This document shows, piece after piece, positions 36,232-44,898 of a DNA stretch of 64,000 bases. The stretch is taken from the NCBI GenBank assembly GCA_964276095.1, contig CAXYDR010000003.1:496001-560000 (forward strand), in the 5' to 3' direction. The stretch comes from GCA-2733415 sp964276095 (GTDB lineage Bacteria; Bacteroidota; Bacteroidia; Flavobacteriales; Flavobacteriaceae). Made by a program: the position numbers and the translations under genes. Positions within the stretch are counted from its first letter, which is position 1. Each line of letters starts with the position of its first letter. A model generated the notes under the pieces. The model worked only from the letters and a program-made list of their open reading frames with translations. It searched no databases and was not told the origin of the DNA.

Positions 36232-38772
36232 TTGAAATACTTTTCAGCAAAAATATCATTTATTCTGGTAATAACTACCATATTAATTTCTTGTAGCGTT
36301 ACAAAAAACCTAGAAGACGATGAATATTTTCTTACTAAAAACAATATAATAACTAATGATCCCAATAGTAATGACGAAGTCATTAAAAGTTTAATTAAAC
36401 CTAAACCCAATAGTCTTTTTCTTTGGTATCCGTTGCGATTAAAAATCCACAACATTGCCGACAAAACTCCAGACTCAACATTCACTAAGTGGCTTAATAA
36501 AAACCCAAAAAGAAAGCAACGTCTTTATAAAATTCTATCAAAAAAACAAACCATAAAACTACAACACGCTTATACAGGAATTAATAATTGGCTTAAAAAA
36601 TCTGGTGAAGCTCCAGAACTTATTGATTCTCTTAAGATAAAAAAGAGTATCAAAACCTTAGAGAAATACCACAAACAAAACGGTTGGTATGATATCGACA
36701 TTAATTATGATATCGATTATTTCGCTCCTAAAAAAGGGGCTGCAACATATAATATTGAACCAGGAACACCATATATTATTGATTCAATAACATATAAAAT
36801 TGACTCAAAAGCTATTGACTCCATATACAACATTCATAAAAACAATTCTTTTATAAAAATAAACACTCAATATAGAGAAAAGAACTTAGTTGATGAGCGA
36901 GAACGCATCACAAAAATTATGCGAAACTCAGGTTTATACACTTTTGAGAAAGAAAGTGTTCATTATGGGAACGATTATGATTCTATTAAAAAAACTAACT
37001 GGGTTGAAATATTCATAGATGATAAAAAAATAAAAGATCAAGACAGCACATTTTACGAACCTTACAAAGTGCATAAAATAAGTGAAGTAAATGTTTTTAC
37101 AGACTTCAATTACGACAACAGAAGAAAGAACATTACCGACTCAGCGTCATTCAACGGACACAACTTCTATAGTTTTGATAAACTACGCTATAAACCTAAA
37201 GCCATTTCTGACGCTATTTTCATTAAGCCAAACACAATCTTTAAAGATAACGACAAGTCACTTACCCTGAGTCAACTAAACAATTTAAGGACATTTAAAT
37301 ACCCCGACATAAAATACATCTTAGACGAGCGAGACTCAACTAATACAAGTTTAATTGCAAATGTATTATTAACTCCTCTAAAGAAATTTGAGCTAGAACA
37401 CAACCTAGATGCTCTGCATAATGACATCCAAAACGTAGGTATTTCACTAAGCACATCTATACTTGCAAGAAATGTTTTTAGAGGAGCCGAGAGTTTGGAA
37501 TTAGCTTTCAGAGGCTCAATTGGAGCTTCAAAAGATGGCGCAGATAGAGAGGATCAGTTTTTTGATGTAAGAGAATTTGGCGCAGATTTAAAACTTTCTT
37601 TTCCTAGAATACTCTTCCCAATAAACACTTCAAAATTTATACCTAAAACAATGTCACCTACCACAAAGGTAAGCTTTGGAGCCAGTACTCAAGCAAATAT
37701 AGGTTTAGACAAAACTACGTTCACAGGTATCTTAAACTATAGCTGGTTTTCTTCCGCAACAGTTACCAATCGTTTCGATTTATTTAATATGCAGTTTGTT
37801 AACAACTTAAACCCTGGAAGATATTTTGAAATCTACAATAATTCTTATGACAAATTAAACAAAATTGCTAAAGACTCTGGCTACACTACTGATAACCTTA
37901 GCTTCGAAGAAGGAACCTCTCAATTTATTCAAGATGTCTCAACTAACAACTTACCCCTTAGTATTAGTTCACTTATCTCAACTACTGAAACACAAGAAAT
38001 TAAAAACATTGAAGAGCGAAGACAACGTTTAACTGAAAATAATTTAATTTTTACTACTAATTATTCCTTTGTAAAAAATACACGTACAAGTATTATCGAC
38101 AATAATTTTAGTAGATTAGGAATAAAACTAGAGTTAGCAGGAAACACCTTATCCACATTGGCAAATGCACTAGGATTAAAAAAGAATAGCGAGGAAAGAC
38201 ATGAATTATTTGATGTCGCCTACTCACAATACGCAAAAACCGAATTAGATTATATAAAATACTGGGGACTATCTAACAACAATACTTTTGCCTTTAGAAG
38301 CTTTTTCGGAATTGCAATTCCTTACGGAAATTCAAACTCAATTCCATTTTCTAGAAGTTTTTTTGGAGGAGGAAGTAATGACAACAGAGGATGGGATGCG
38401 TATAGCTTGGGACCAGGTATTAGCGGTGGTAAAAATGAATTTAATGAAGCTAACATGAAAATAGCATTAAATGCAGAGTTTCGCTATACTTTTTTCGGAG
38501 ACCTAAAAGGGGCTTTTTTTATTGACGCAGGAAATATCTGGAATGTTCTTGATAATGAAGATGACTCAGAATATAAATTCGAAAATTTTAACGATTTAAG
38601 CGAGTTAGCTATAGGTTCAGGAATTGGATTTCGTTATGATTTTAGTTTTTTCGTACTACGTTTTGATATCGGTTTCAAGACCTACGAACCCTATCTAGAA
38701 AACAAAAAATGGCTTCAAAATTATAACTTCCGAAATGCAGTTTATAATGTTGGAATAAATTATCCTTTTTAA
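36232..38772 (+). CDS. tamL: TamL, TAM-complex outer-membrane lipoprotein (BamA/TamA family)
   Basis: An 846-residue Omp85-family protein. It has a lipoprotein signal (hydrophobic stretch ending LISC, Cys about residue 21), POTRA-like domains to about residue 400, and a C-terminal 16-strand Omp85 barrel with the family motif FFGGGSNDNRGW. The lipidated form TamL replaces TamA in Bacteroidota and partners TamB in outer-membrane assembly. The start is a TTG at 36232: no in-frame ATG precedes it, and the signal peptide begins directly there behind a good promoter. fba follows after 57 nt. Confidence 0.9.
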   Translation: MKYFSAKISFILVITTILISCSVTKNLEDDEYFLTKNNIITNDPNSNDEVIKSLIKPKPNSLFLWYPLRLKIHNIADKTPDSTFTKWLNKNPKRKQRLYKILSKKQTIKLQHAYTGINNWLKKSGEAPELIDSLKIKKSIKTLEKYHKQNGWYDIDINYDIDYFAPKKGAATYNIEPGTPYIIDSITYKIDSKAIDSIYNIHKNNSFIKINTQYREKNLVDERERITKIMRNSGLYTFEKESVHYGNDYDSIKKTNWVEIFIDDKKIKDQDSTFYEPYKVHKISEVNVFTDFNYDNRRKNITDSASFNGHNFYSFDKLRYKPKAISDAIFIKPNTIFKDNDKSLTLSQLNNLRTFKYPDIKYILDERDSTNTSLIANVLLTPLKKFELEHNLDALHNDIQNVGISLSTSILARNVFRGAESLELAFRGSIGASKDGADREDQFFDVREFGADLKLSFPRILFPINTSKFIPKTMSPTTKVSFGASTQANIGLDKTTFTGILNYSWFSSATVTNRFDLFNMQFVNNLNPGRYFEIYNNSYDKLNKIAKDSGYTTDNLSFEEGTSQFIQDVSTNNLPLSISSLISTTETQEIKNIEERRQRLTENNLIFTTNYSFVKNTRTSIIDNNFSRLGIKLELAGNTLSTLANALGLKKNSEERHELFDVAYSQYAKTELDYIKYWGLSNNNTFAFRSFFGIAIPYGNSNSIPFSRSFFGGGSNDNRGWDAYSLGPGISGGKNEFNEANMKIALNAEFRYTFFGDLKGAFFIDAGNIWNVLDNEDDSEYKFENFNDLSELAIGSGIGFRYDFSFFVLRFDIGFKTYEPYLENKKWLQNYNFRNAVYNVGINYPF

Positions 38773-38787
38773 CAGTTGTAATTTTAT

Positions 38788-38795
38788 TACATTTG
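38788..38795 (+). promoter_or_regulatory. -7 promoter element of fba
   Basis: TACATTTG, directly after the tamL stop and 34 nt before the fba ATG, matches TAnnTTTG. No proper -33 element. Confidence 0.45.
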
Positions 38796-38829
38796 TACTC
38801 TATTTTTTCAAAATAAACACTCAACTAAA

Positions 38830-39897
38830 ATGAATCACAATATAAAACCAGGAGTAGCGACAGGAAAAGAAGTCCAAGAAATTTTTGCTTACGCAAAAGA
38901 AAAAGGCTTTGCTTTACCTGCTGTAAATGTAGTAGGATCAGATAGCGCAAATGCTGTTATGGAAACTGCAGCAGCAGTTAATTCGCCAGTAATCATACAA
39001 TACTCAAATGGAGGAGCACAATTTAACGCCGGAAAAGGGTTAAGTAACGAAAATGATGTTTCAGGTATTTTAGGAGCAATTGCAGGTGCAAAACATGTTC
39101 ATTTATTAGCGGAAGCATATGGTGTTCCTGTAATTTTACATACTGACCATGCCGCTAAAAAATTACTTCCTTGGATAGATGGTTTATTAGATGCAAGTGA
39201 AAAACATTTTGCAGAAACTGGAAAATCTTTATATAGCTCACACATGATTGACCTATCTGAAGAGCCATTAGAAGAAAATATTGAAATTTGTAAAAAATAC
39301 CTTGCTCGTATGAGTAAGATTGGAATGACTTTAGAAATAGAGTTAGGGATTACAGGTGGAGAAGAAGATGGTGTAGACAACTCTGATGTAGATGTTTCTA
39401 AACTATACACTCAACCTGAAGAAGTTGCCTATGCATATGAAGAGCTAATGAAAGTTAGTGATCAATTCACTATTGCTGCAGCATTCGGAAATGTACACGG
39501 AGTATACAAACCAGGAAATGTAGTCTTGACTCCAAAAATATTAAAGAATTCTCAAGAGTATATTCAAAAGAAATACAATACTGAAGCAAATCCCATAAAC
39601 TTTGTTTTTCATGGCGGATCAGGATCTACAGTAGAAGAAATTAGAGAATCAATCACTTACGGTGTAATTAAAATGAACCTAGATACTGATATGCAATTTG
39701 CATTTACAGAAGGTGTACGTGATTACATTCTTGACAAACAAGAATATATTAAAAAACAAATAGGTAACCCTGAAGGGGAAGAATTACCAAATAAAAAATA
39801 TTACGATCCTCGTAAATGGCTTAGAGAAGGTGAAAAAACTTTCGTTGCTAGATTAAAAAAATCTTTCGAGGACTTAAATAACATAAACACTTTATAA
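38830..39897 (+). CDS. fbaA: Class II fructose-bisphosphate aldolase
   Basis: Zinc-dependent aldolase of glycolysis and gluconeogenesis, 355 residues, of the class IIA type (E. coli FbaA-like length). Metal-binding and active-site segments: LHTDHAAKKLL, SSHMIDLSEE, EIELGITGGEEDGVDNSDV, AAFGNVHGVY, FVFHGGSGSTVEEI and KMNLDTDMQFAF. It lies between tamL and accD. A weak hairpin at 39896-39914 separates it from accD. Confidence 0.97.
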   Translation: MNHNIKPGVATGKEVQEIFAYAKEKGFALPAVNVVGSDSANAVMETAAAVNSPVIIQYSNGGAQFNAGKGLSNENDVSGILGAIAGAKHVHLLAEAYGVPVILHTDHAAKKLLPWIDGLLDASEKHFAETGKSLYSSHMIDLSEEPLEENIEICKKYLARMSKIGMTLEIELGITGGEEDGVDNSDVDVSKLYTQPEEVAYAYEELMKVSDQFTIAAAFGNVHGVYKPGNVVLTPKILKNSQEYIQKKYNTEANPINFVFHGGSGSTVEEIRESITYGVIKMNLDTDMQFAFTEGVRDYILDKQEYIKKQIGNPEGEELPNKKYYDPRKWLREGEKTFVARLKKSFEDLNNINTL

Positions 39898-39914
39898 ACT
39901 GTTAATAACAGTTT
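39896..39914 (+). terminator. Weak hairpin between fba and accD
   Basis: An 8-bp stem AAACTGTT/AACAGTTT with a 3-nt loop and only four T after it. It overlaps the fba stop codon. It may attenuate rather than end transcription into accD. Confidence 0.4.
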
Positions 39915-39932
39915 TACTTAGCAATAAAAGAT

Positions 39933-40790
39933 ATGGGTTGGTTTAAAAGAACAGAAAAAGGAATTCAAACATCCACTGACGAGAAAAAAGACACTCCTAA
40001 AGGATTGTGGTACAAATCTCCTACCGGTAAGATTGTTGACACAGAAGAATTAGCAAACAATTTTTATGTAAGTCCAGAAGACGGATATCACGTAAGAGTT
40101 GGAAGTAATGAATATTTTGAAATTCTTTTTGATGACAATCAATTCAAAGAATTAAATGAAAATTTAACTTCAAAAGATCCTTTAAATTTTGAGGATAAAA
40201 AGAAATATACTGATCGTCTAAAAGATGCTCAAGAAAAAACTAACCTTAAAGATGCTGTGAGAACAGCTGTAGGTAAATCTAAAGGAAAAGATATTGTTAT
40301 CGCCTGTATGGATTTTGCTTTTATTGGAGGATCAATGGGATCTGTCGTTGGAGAAAAAATTGCACGTGCTGCAGACTATTCTTTAAAAAACAACATTCCA
40401 TTCATGATTATTTCAAAATCTGGAGGAGCACGTATGATGGAAGCTGCCTTATCACTAATGCAACTAGCAAAAACATCTGCTAAATTAGCGCAACTTGCAG
40501 ACGCAAAAATACCATACATTTCATTATGTACGGATCCAACTACAGGAGGAACAACGGCTTCTTTTGCAATGTTAGGAGACATCAATATTTCTGAACCAGG
40601 AGCCTTAATTGCATTCGCTGGACCAAGAATTGTAAAAGATACTACAGGAAAAGAATTACCTGATGGTTTCCAAAAAGCAGAATTCGTATTAGAACATGGT
40701 TTTTTAGACTTCATAACTCCAAGAAAAGAACTAAAGGACAAACTTAACTTGTACATCGACTTACTTCAAAATAACGAAGTACGAGCATAA
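39933..40790 (+). CDS. accD: Acetyl-CoA carboxylase carboxyltransferase beta subunit, ribbon cysteines lost
   Basis: Beta subunit of the carboxyltransferase that makes malonyl-CoA for fatty-acid synthesis; 285 residues. The crotonase-like core is intact (ACMDFAFIGGSMGSVVGEK, ISKSGGARMMEA, TDPTTGGTTASFAMLGD, EPGALIAFAGPRIV). The N-terminal zinc ribbon normally has two CPxC pairs. Here the four positions are S29, G32, S47 and D50 (WYKSPTGK, YVSPEDGYHV), so zinc cannot bind in the usual way. From memory this loss is shared by other Flavobacteria. Followed by a 20-bp hairpin terminator. Confidence 0.95.
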   Translation: MGWFKRTEKGIQTSTDEKKDTPKGLWYKSPTGKIVDTEELANNFYVSPEDGYHVRVGSNEYFEILFDDNQFKELNENLTSKDPLNFEDKKKYTDRLKDAQEKTNLKDAVRTAVGKSKGKDIVIACMDFAFIGGSMGSVVGEKIARAADYSLKNNIPFMIISKSGGARMMEAALSLMQLAKTSAKLAQLADAKIPYISLCTDPTTGGTTASFAMLGDINISEPGALIAFAGPRIVKDTTGKELPDGFQKAEFVLEHGFLDFITPRKELKDKLNLYIDLLQNNEVRA

Positions 40791-40800
40791 CACTTCAATA

Positions 40801-40853
40801 AAACTGGCTAGCAGAAATACCCGTAACTTAGTATTTCTGCTAGCCAGTTTTTT
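40801..40853 (+). terminator. Terminator of accD (20-bp stem)
   Basis: A perfect 20-bp inverted repeat (40801-40820 with 40831-40850) with a 10-nt loop and a short T run. It starts 10 nt past the accD stop. The stem is unusually long for an intrinsic terminator. Confidence 0.85.
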
Positions 40854-41099
40854 ATCAACTTTACTTTTAGCCAATTAACTGTTTGTCTTTTAAGTTCAAA
40901 AAAACTTTAAACAATACAATTACCACACGTCTAGCGCATTACATCAAAATAGATGCTTTACTAGATAGAGGTTTATTTCAATGTGTTTTACACCAAAACA
41001 ACTTCGTTAATAATTGTTAATTACCAAATATATATTATATTTGCAGCTTGATATGAACGACATATCAATTGCATAACAATCATTTAAATAAATATTAGC
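40854..41099 (+). other. Intergenic region upstream of rpsO
   Basis: A 246-base AT-rich gap without a coding frame. The right end carries the rpsO promoter; no other structure was recognised. Confidence 0.6.
41014..41043 (+). promoter_or_regulatory. Promoter of rpsO
   Basis: TTG (41014-41016), a 19-nt spacer and TATATTTG (41036-41043) match the Bacteroidota promoter pattern. The predicted leader is about 50 nt. Confidence 0.7.
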
Positions 41100-41369
41100 A
41101 TGTTATTATCTAAAGAAGCTAAAGCAGAACTTTTCGCAAAACACGGAGGAACTGCAAAAAACACTGGTTCTGCAGAAGGGCAAATCGCTTTATTCACAGA
41201 AAGAATCAACCACTTAACTGAACACTTAAAAAAGAATCGTAAAGATTACAACACTGAGCGTTCATTAGTAATGTTAGTAGGAAAAAGAAGAAGCCTACTT
41301 GACTACTTAACTAAGAAAGATGTCTTAAGATATCGTGCGATTGTTAAAGAATTAGGATTAAGAAAATAA
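41100..41369 (+). CDS. rpsO: 30S ribosomal protein S15
   Basis: Primary binding protein of the 30S platform, contacting helices 20-22 of 16S rRNA. It has 89 residues, the standard length, with conserved GSAEGQIALFTERINHLTEHL and KDYNTERSLVMLVGKRRSLLDYL. The start is the only ATG that fits. It lies upstream of pnp as in many bacteria, but a strong terminator at 41374-41402 separates the two. Confidence 0.98.
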   Translation: MLLSKEAKAELFAKHGGTAKNTGSAEGQIALFTERINHLTEHLKKNRKDYNTERSLVMLVGKRRSLLDYLTKKDVLRYRAIVKELGLRK

Positions 41370-41373
41370 TCAA

Positions 41374-41402
41374 AAAAGAGAGGCTTTATGCCTCTCTTTT
41401 TC
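41374..41402 (+). terminator. Terminator of rpsO
   Basis: A 12-bp stem AAAAAGAGAGGC/GCCTCTCTTTTT (41374-41385 with 41391-41402) with a 5-nt loop. It begins 4 nt after the rpsO stop. Confidence 0.93.
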
Positions 41403-41450
41403 ATTTAAAGCTAAACCACTAATTTAGTTTTGAATACATAACAAAGAAGC

Positions 41451-41468
41451 GAAAAACTATAGTTTTTC
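41451..41468 (+). promoter_or_regulatory. Palindrome in pnp leader
   Basis: An 18-nt perfect palindrome GAAAAACTATAGTTTTTC, 61 nt before pnp. It can form a 7-bp hairpin with a TATA loop. In other bacteria the pnp leader folds into an RNase III/PNPase autoregulation hairpin; this one is small and AT-rich, so that role is a guess. Confidence 0.4.
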
Positions 41469-41529
41469 ATTGGACTACAACTACTACAGCAACACAACAA
41501 CCAATGTTTAATTTAGAATTAAAAAAATT

Positions 41530-43692
41530 ATGATTCCAAAAGTTTTTAGAGAGGTCATTGACCTAGGAGATGGAAGAGAAATTTCTATCGAAACCGGAAA
41601 ATTAGCAAAACAAGCACATGGTTCTGTTGTTGTTCAGTCAGGAAAATGTATGATGCTATGTACCGTTGTTTCAAACTACGAGCAAAAAGATCTTGGTTTT
41701 CTACCATTAACAGTAGATTATAGAGAAAAATTTGCTGCTGCAGGACGTTACCCAGGTGGTTTCTTCAAAAGAGAAGCAAGACCAAGTGACGGTGAAGTAT
41801 TAACAATGCGTTTAGTAGACCGTGTTTTACGTCCGTTATTCCCAAAAGATTATACTGCAGAAACGCAAGTGATGATCCAGTTAATGTCTCATGACGAAAA
41901 CGTTATGCCAGACGCTATGGCAGGTTTAGCAGCATCAGCAGCTATACAATTATCAGATTTCCCATTTGAATGCGCTATCTCTGAAGCAAGAGTTGGTCGT
42001 ATAAATGGTGAATTTATTATCAACCCAACAAGAGCTCAATTAGCAGAGTCTGACATCGATATGATGATTGGAGCATCGGCTGATTCTGTAATGATGGTTG
42101 AGGGTGAAATGGATGAAATTTCTGAAGAAGAAATGGCAGATGCAATTAAGTTTGCTCACGAAGCTATTAAAGTACAATGTGCTGCTCAGTTAAGATTAGC
42201 TGAAGCATTTGGAAAGAAAGAAATTCGTGAATACGAAGGAGAAAGAACAGATGCAGATTTAGAGAAAAAGGTTCATGATATGGCATACGATAAAGTATAT
42301 GCTATAGCAAAAGCCGGATCAGCTAAACACGAAAGAACTGCTGCATTTAAAGAAATAAAAGCAGATATTAAAGCTACTTTTTCTGAAGAAGAATTAGCAG
42401 ATTATGGTGGATTAGTTTCTGACTATTACCGTAAAGCTGAAAAAGCAGCTATTAGAGACTTAACCTTAGATGAAGGTTTACGTTTAGATGGTCGTAAAAC
42501 AGATGAAATTAGACCAATTTGGTGTGAGGTAGATTACTTACCATCAACACATGGTTCTTCTATATTTTCACGTGGAGAAACTCAAGCATTAGCAACAGTT
42601 ACTTTAGGTACTTCTAGAGACGCAAACAAAATAGACATGCCATCTTACGAAGGTGAGGAAAATTTCTATTTACACTATAACTTTCCTCCTTTCTGTACAG
42701 GTGAAGCAAGACCAATTCGTGGAACATCTCGTAGAGAAGTTGGACATGGTAACTTAGCACAACGTGGATTAAAAGGAATGATCCCAGCTGATTGTCCTTA
42801 TACAGTACGTGTAGTATCAGAAGTATTAGAATCTAACGGTTCATCTTCTATGGCTACTGTATGTGCAGGAACTATGGCTTTAATGGATGCAGGTGTTAAA
42901 TTAATAAGACCAGTTTCTGGAATTGCAATGGGATTAATTTCTGATGCTGATTCAGGAAAATTCGCTGTATTATCTGATATTTTAGGAGATGAAGATCACT
43001 TAGGAGATATGGATTTCAAAGTTACTGGAACTGAAAAAGGTATCACTGCTTGTCAGATGGATATCAAAGTAAAAGGTTTATCTTATGATGTATTAGAATC
43101 TGCATTAGCGCAAGCTCGTAATGGTCGTTTACATATCTTAGGTAAATTAACAGCTACTATTGAAACACCTAATTCAGAAGTTAAGGAACACGCTCCTACT
43201 ATGATTACAAGACGTGTACCTAACGAATTTATCGGTGCTTTAATTGGACCTGGTGGAAAAGTAATTCAAGAAATGCAAAAAGAAACTGAGACTACTATCG
43301 TTATTAACGAAGATCCAGTTACTGAAGAAGGTATTGTTGAAATTTTAGGTGTAGGTAGCGCAGGTATTGATGCTGTAATGGCAAAAATAGACGCTTTATT
43401 ATTCAAGCCGAAAGTTGGTAGTGCTTACGAAGTTAAAGTTATTAAAATGCTTGACTTTGGTGCAGTAGTAGAATACGTTGAAGCTCCAGGAAATGAAGTT
43501 TTATTACACATTTCTGAATTAGCTTGGGCACGTACTGAAAACGTAACTGATGTTGTAAACATGGGTGACGTATTTGACGTGAAGTATTTTGGTAGAGATC
43601 CTAAAACTAGAAAAGAAAAAGTTTCTAGAAAGGCTTTATTACCAAGACCTCCTAGAGAAGAGAAAAAACCAGCTCCTACAAAAGAAGCTTAA
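41530..43692 (+). CDS. pnp: Polyribonucleotide nucleotidyltransferase (PNPase)
   Basis: 3'-5' phosphorolytic exoribonuclease in mRNA decay, cytosolic, homotrimeric. It has 720 residues with two RNase PH domains (FAAAGRYPGGFFKREARPSD in the first; GTSRREVGHGNLAQRGL and SSSMATVCAGTMALMDAG in the second) separated by the alpha-helical linker. A KH domain (GALIGPGGKVIQEMQ, about 570) and an S1 domain (VKVIKMLDFGAVVEY) with a charged tail follow. It starts 128 nt after the rpsO terminator and ends with a terminator at 43714-43747. Confidence 0.98.
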   Translation: MIPKVFREVIDLGDGREISIETGKLAKQAHGSVVVQSGKCMMLCTVVSNYEQKDLGFLPLTVDYREKFAAAGRYPGGFFKREARPSDGEVLTMRLVDRVLRPLFPKDYTAETQVMIQLMSHDENVMPDAMAGLAASAAIQLSDFPFECAISEARVGRINGEFIINPTRAQLAESDIDMMIGASADSVMMVEGEMDEISEEEMADAIKFAHEAIKVQCAAQLRLAEAFGKKEIREYEGERTDADLEKKVHDMAYDKVYAIAKAGSAKHERTAAFKEIKADIKATFSEEELADYGGLVSDYYRKAEKAAIRDLTLDEGLRLDGRKTDEIRPIWCEVDYLPSTHGSSIFSRGETQALATVTLGTSRDANKIDMPSYEGEENFYLHYNFPPFCTGEARPIRGTSRREVGHGNLAQRGLKGMIPADCPYTVRVVSEVLESNGSSSMATVCAGTMALMDAGVKLIRPVSGIAMGLISDADSGKFAVLSDILGDEDHLGDMDFKVTGTEKGITACQMDIKVKGLSYDVLESALAQARNGRLHILGKLTATIETPNSEVKEHAPTMITRRVPNEFIGALIGPGGKVIQEMQKETETTIVINEDPVTEEGIVEILGVGSAGIDAVMAKIDALLFKPKVGSAYEVKVIKMLDFGAVVEYVEAPGNEVLLHISELAWARTENVTDVVNMGDVFDVKYFGRDPKTRKEKVSRKALLPRPPREEKKPAPTKEA

Positions 43693-43713
43693 TAGGTTTT
43701 AATCATATAAGTT

Positions 43714-43747
43714 AAAAGCGCTTCATTTTATGAGGCGCTTTTTTTAT
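43714..43747 (+). terminator. Terminator of pnp
   Basis: A 12-bp stem with one G-U pair (43714-43725 with 43731-43742), core AGCGC, followed by a run of T. It starts 22 nt after the pnp stop. Confidence 0.92.
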
Positions 43748-43870
43748 GCAACTAAACGACTGAAAGTCAGTTGCTTTTAAACTAAAAGTAAATTTATCTT
43801 CGTTTTTTGTAACAAAAACAGCAAATCAAACGTATAACTATATGCGTAAGCAACATAACAGATAATATTC

Positions 43871-43876
43871 AGGAGG
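43871..43876 (+). promoter_or_regulatory. Shine-Dalgarno sequence before rpoD
   Basis: AGGAGG, 7 nt before the rpoD ATG, is a full core Shine-Dalgarno sequence. Most genes in this window have A/T-rich starts without one, as expected for Bacteroidota, whose ribosomes sequester the anti-SD. It supports the chosen start. Confidence 0.85.
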
Positions 43877-43883
43877 ACACTCA

Positions 43884-44747
43884 ATGAGACAACTAAAAAT
43901 CACCAAGCAGGTTACTAACAGAGAAACCGCATCTTTAGACAAATATTTACAAGAAATAGGAAAAGTTGATTTAATTACTGCCGATGAAGAGGTAGAATTA
44001 GCACAACGAATTAAAGCTGGTGATCAAATTGCTTTAGAAAAATTAACAAAGGCGAATCTTCGTTTTGTTGTTTCTGTTGCAAAACAATACCAAAACCAAG
44101 GACTAACTTTGCCAGATTTAATTAATGAAGGTAATTTAGGATTAATTAAAGCTGCACAACGTTTTGATGAAACTCGTGGTTTTAAATTTATCTCATATGC
44201 TGTATGGTGGATTCGTCAATCTATTTTACAAGCATTAGCTGAACAATCTAGAATTGTACGTTTACCATTGAATAAAATTGGTTCTATTAACAAAATTAAT
44301 AAAACCTATGCTTTCTTAGAACAAGCTCATGAACGTATTCCTTCAGCAGAAGAAATCGCAAAAGAGTTGGACATGACTATTAATGACGTAAAGGAATCTA
44401 TGAAGAATTCTGGTCGTCATGTATCTATGGATGCTCCTTTAGTTGAAGGTGAAGATTCAAATTTATATGATGTATTACGTTCTGGTGAATCACCAAATCC
44501 TGACCGTACATTATTACACGAATCATTACGTACAGAAATAACTAGAGCATTACAAACATTAACTCCTCGTGAGGCAGATGTAATTAGTTTATATTTCGGA
44601 CTAGGTGACCAACACCCTATGACTTTAGAAGAAATAGGTGAAACTTTCGATTTAACTCGTGAACGTGTTCGTCAGATTAAAGAAAAAGCAATTAGAAGAT
44701 TAAAACATACTTCACGAAGCAAAATATTAAAAACATATTTAGGATAA
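43884..44747 (+). CDS. rpoD: Primary RNA polymerase sigma factor
   Basis: The housekeeping sigma factor of Bacteroidota, 287 residues. It lacks region 1.1 and the non-conserved insertion of E. coli sigma-70, as is normal in this phylum. Region 1.2 (SLDKYLQEIG), region 2 (LRFVVSVAKQYQNQGL, GLIKAAQRFDETRGFKFISY, WWIRQSILQAL), region 3 and region 4 (LTPREADVISLYFGLG, LEEIGETFDLTRERVRQIKE) are complete. It should recognise the TTTG/TAnnTTTG promoters seen here. It carries a strong Shine-Dalgarno and is followed by two hairpins. Confidence 0.97.
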   Translation: MRQLKITKQVTNRETASLDKYLQEIGKVDLITADEEVELAQRIKAGDQIALEKLTKANLRFVVSVAKQYQNQGLTLPDLINEGNLGLIKAAQRFDETRGFKFISYAVWWIRQSILQALAEQSRIVRLPLNKIGSINKINKTYAFLEQAHERIPSAEEIAKELDMTINDVKESMKNSGRHVSMDAPLVEGEDSNLYDVLRSGESPNPDRTLLHESLRTEITRALQTLTPREADVISLYFGLGDQHPMTLEEIGETFDLTRERVRQIKEKAIRRLKHTSRSKILKTYLG

Positions 44748-44761
44748 TTCCTAATTACGGT

Positions 44762-44815
44762 AACGACAGTATTATGTTTTCGCTTCGGCGAAAACGAAAA
44801 CTGTTCGTTTTTTGA
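44762..44815 (+). terminator. Terminator of rpoD with TTCG tetraloop
   Basis: An inner perfect 8-bp stem GTTTTCGC/GCGAAAAC (44776-44783 with 44788-44795) closed by a TTCG tetraloop. It is enclosed by an outer imperfect stem (AACGACAG with CTGTTCGTT) and followed by six T. It begins 14 nt after the rpoD stop. Confidence 0.8.
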
Positions 44816-44824
44816 TTGATGATG

Positions 44825-44852
44825 AAACTCCGGCTGATTACCGGAGTTTTTT
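44825..44852 (+). terminator. Second hairpin upstream of rpe
   Basis: A 9-bp stem AAACTCCGG/CCGGAGTTT with a 7-nt loop, followed by a T run. It is a textbook terminator placed only 10 nt after the first, and upstream of the rpe promoter element, so it acts as a backup for rpoD readthrough. Confidence 0.8.
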
Positions 44853-44868
44853 ATTGGTTAAAAACCAG

Positions 44869-44876
44869 TATATTTG
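44869..44876 (+). promoter_or_regulatory. -7 promoter element of rpe
   Basis: TATATTTG directly after the terminator hairpin, 22 nt before the rpe ATG at 44899. A TTG lies 12 nt upstream, too close for a typical -33 element. Confidence 0.55.
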
Positions 44877-44898
44877 CAAAACTAAACAACACAACAAC

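Noticed and set aside
44812..44898. Longer form of rpe starting at 44812
   Set aside because: It would translate through a terminator hairpin and the -7 element; family start is MNSKLIAPS at 44899.
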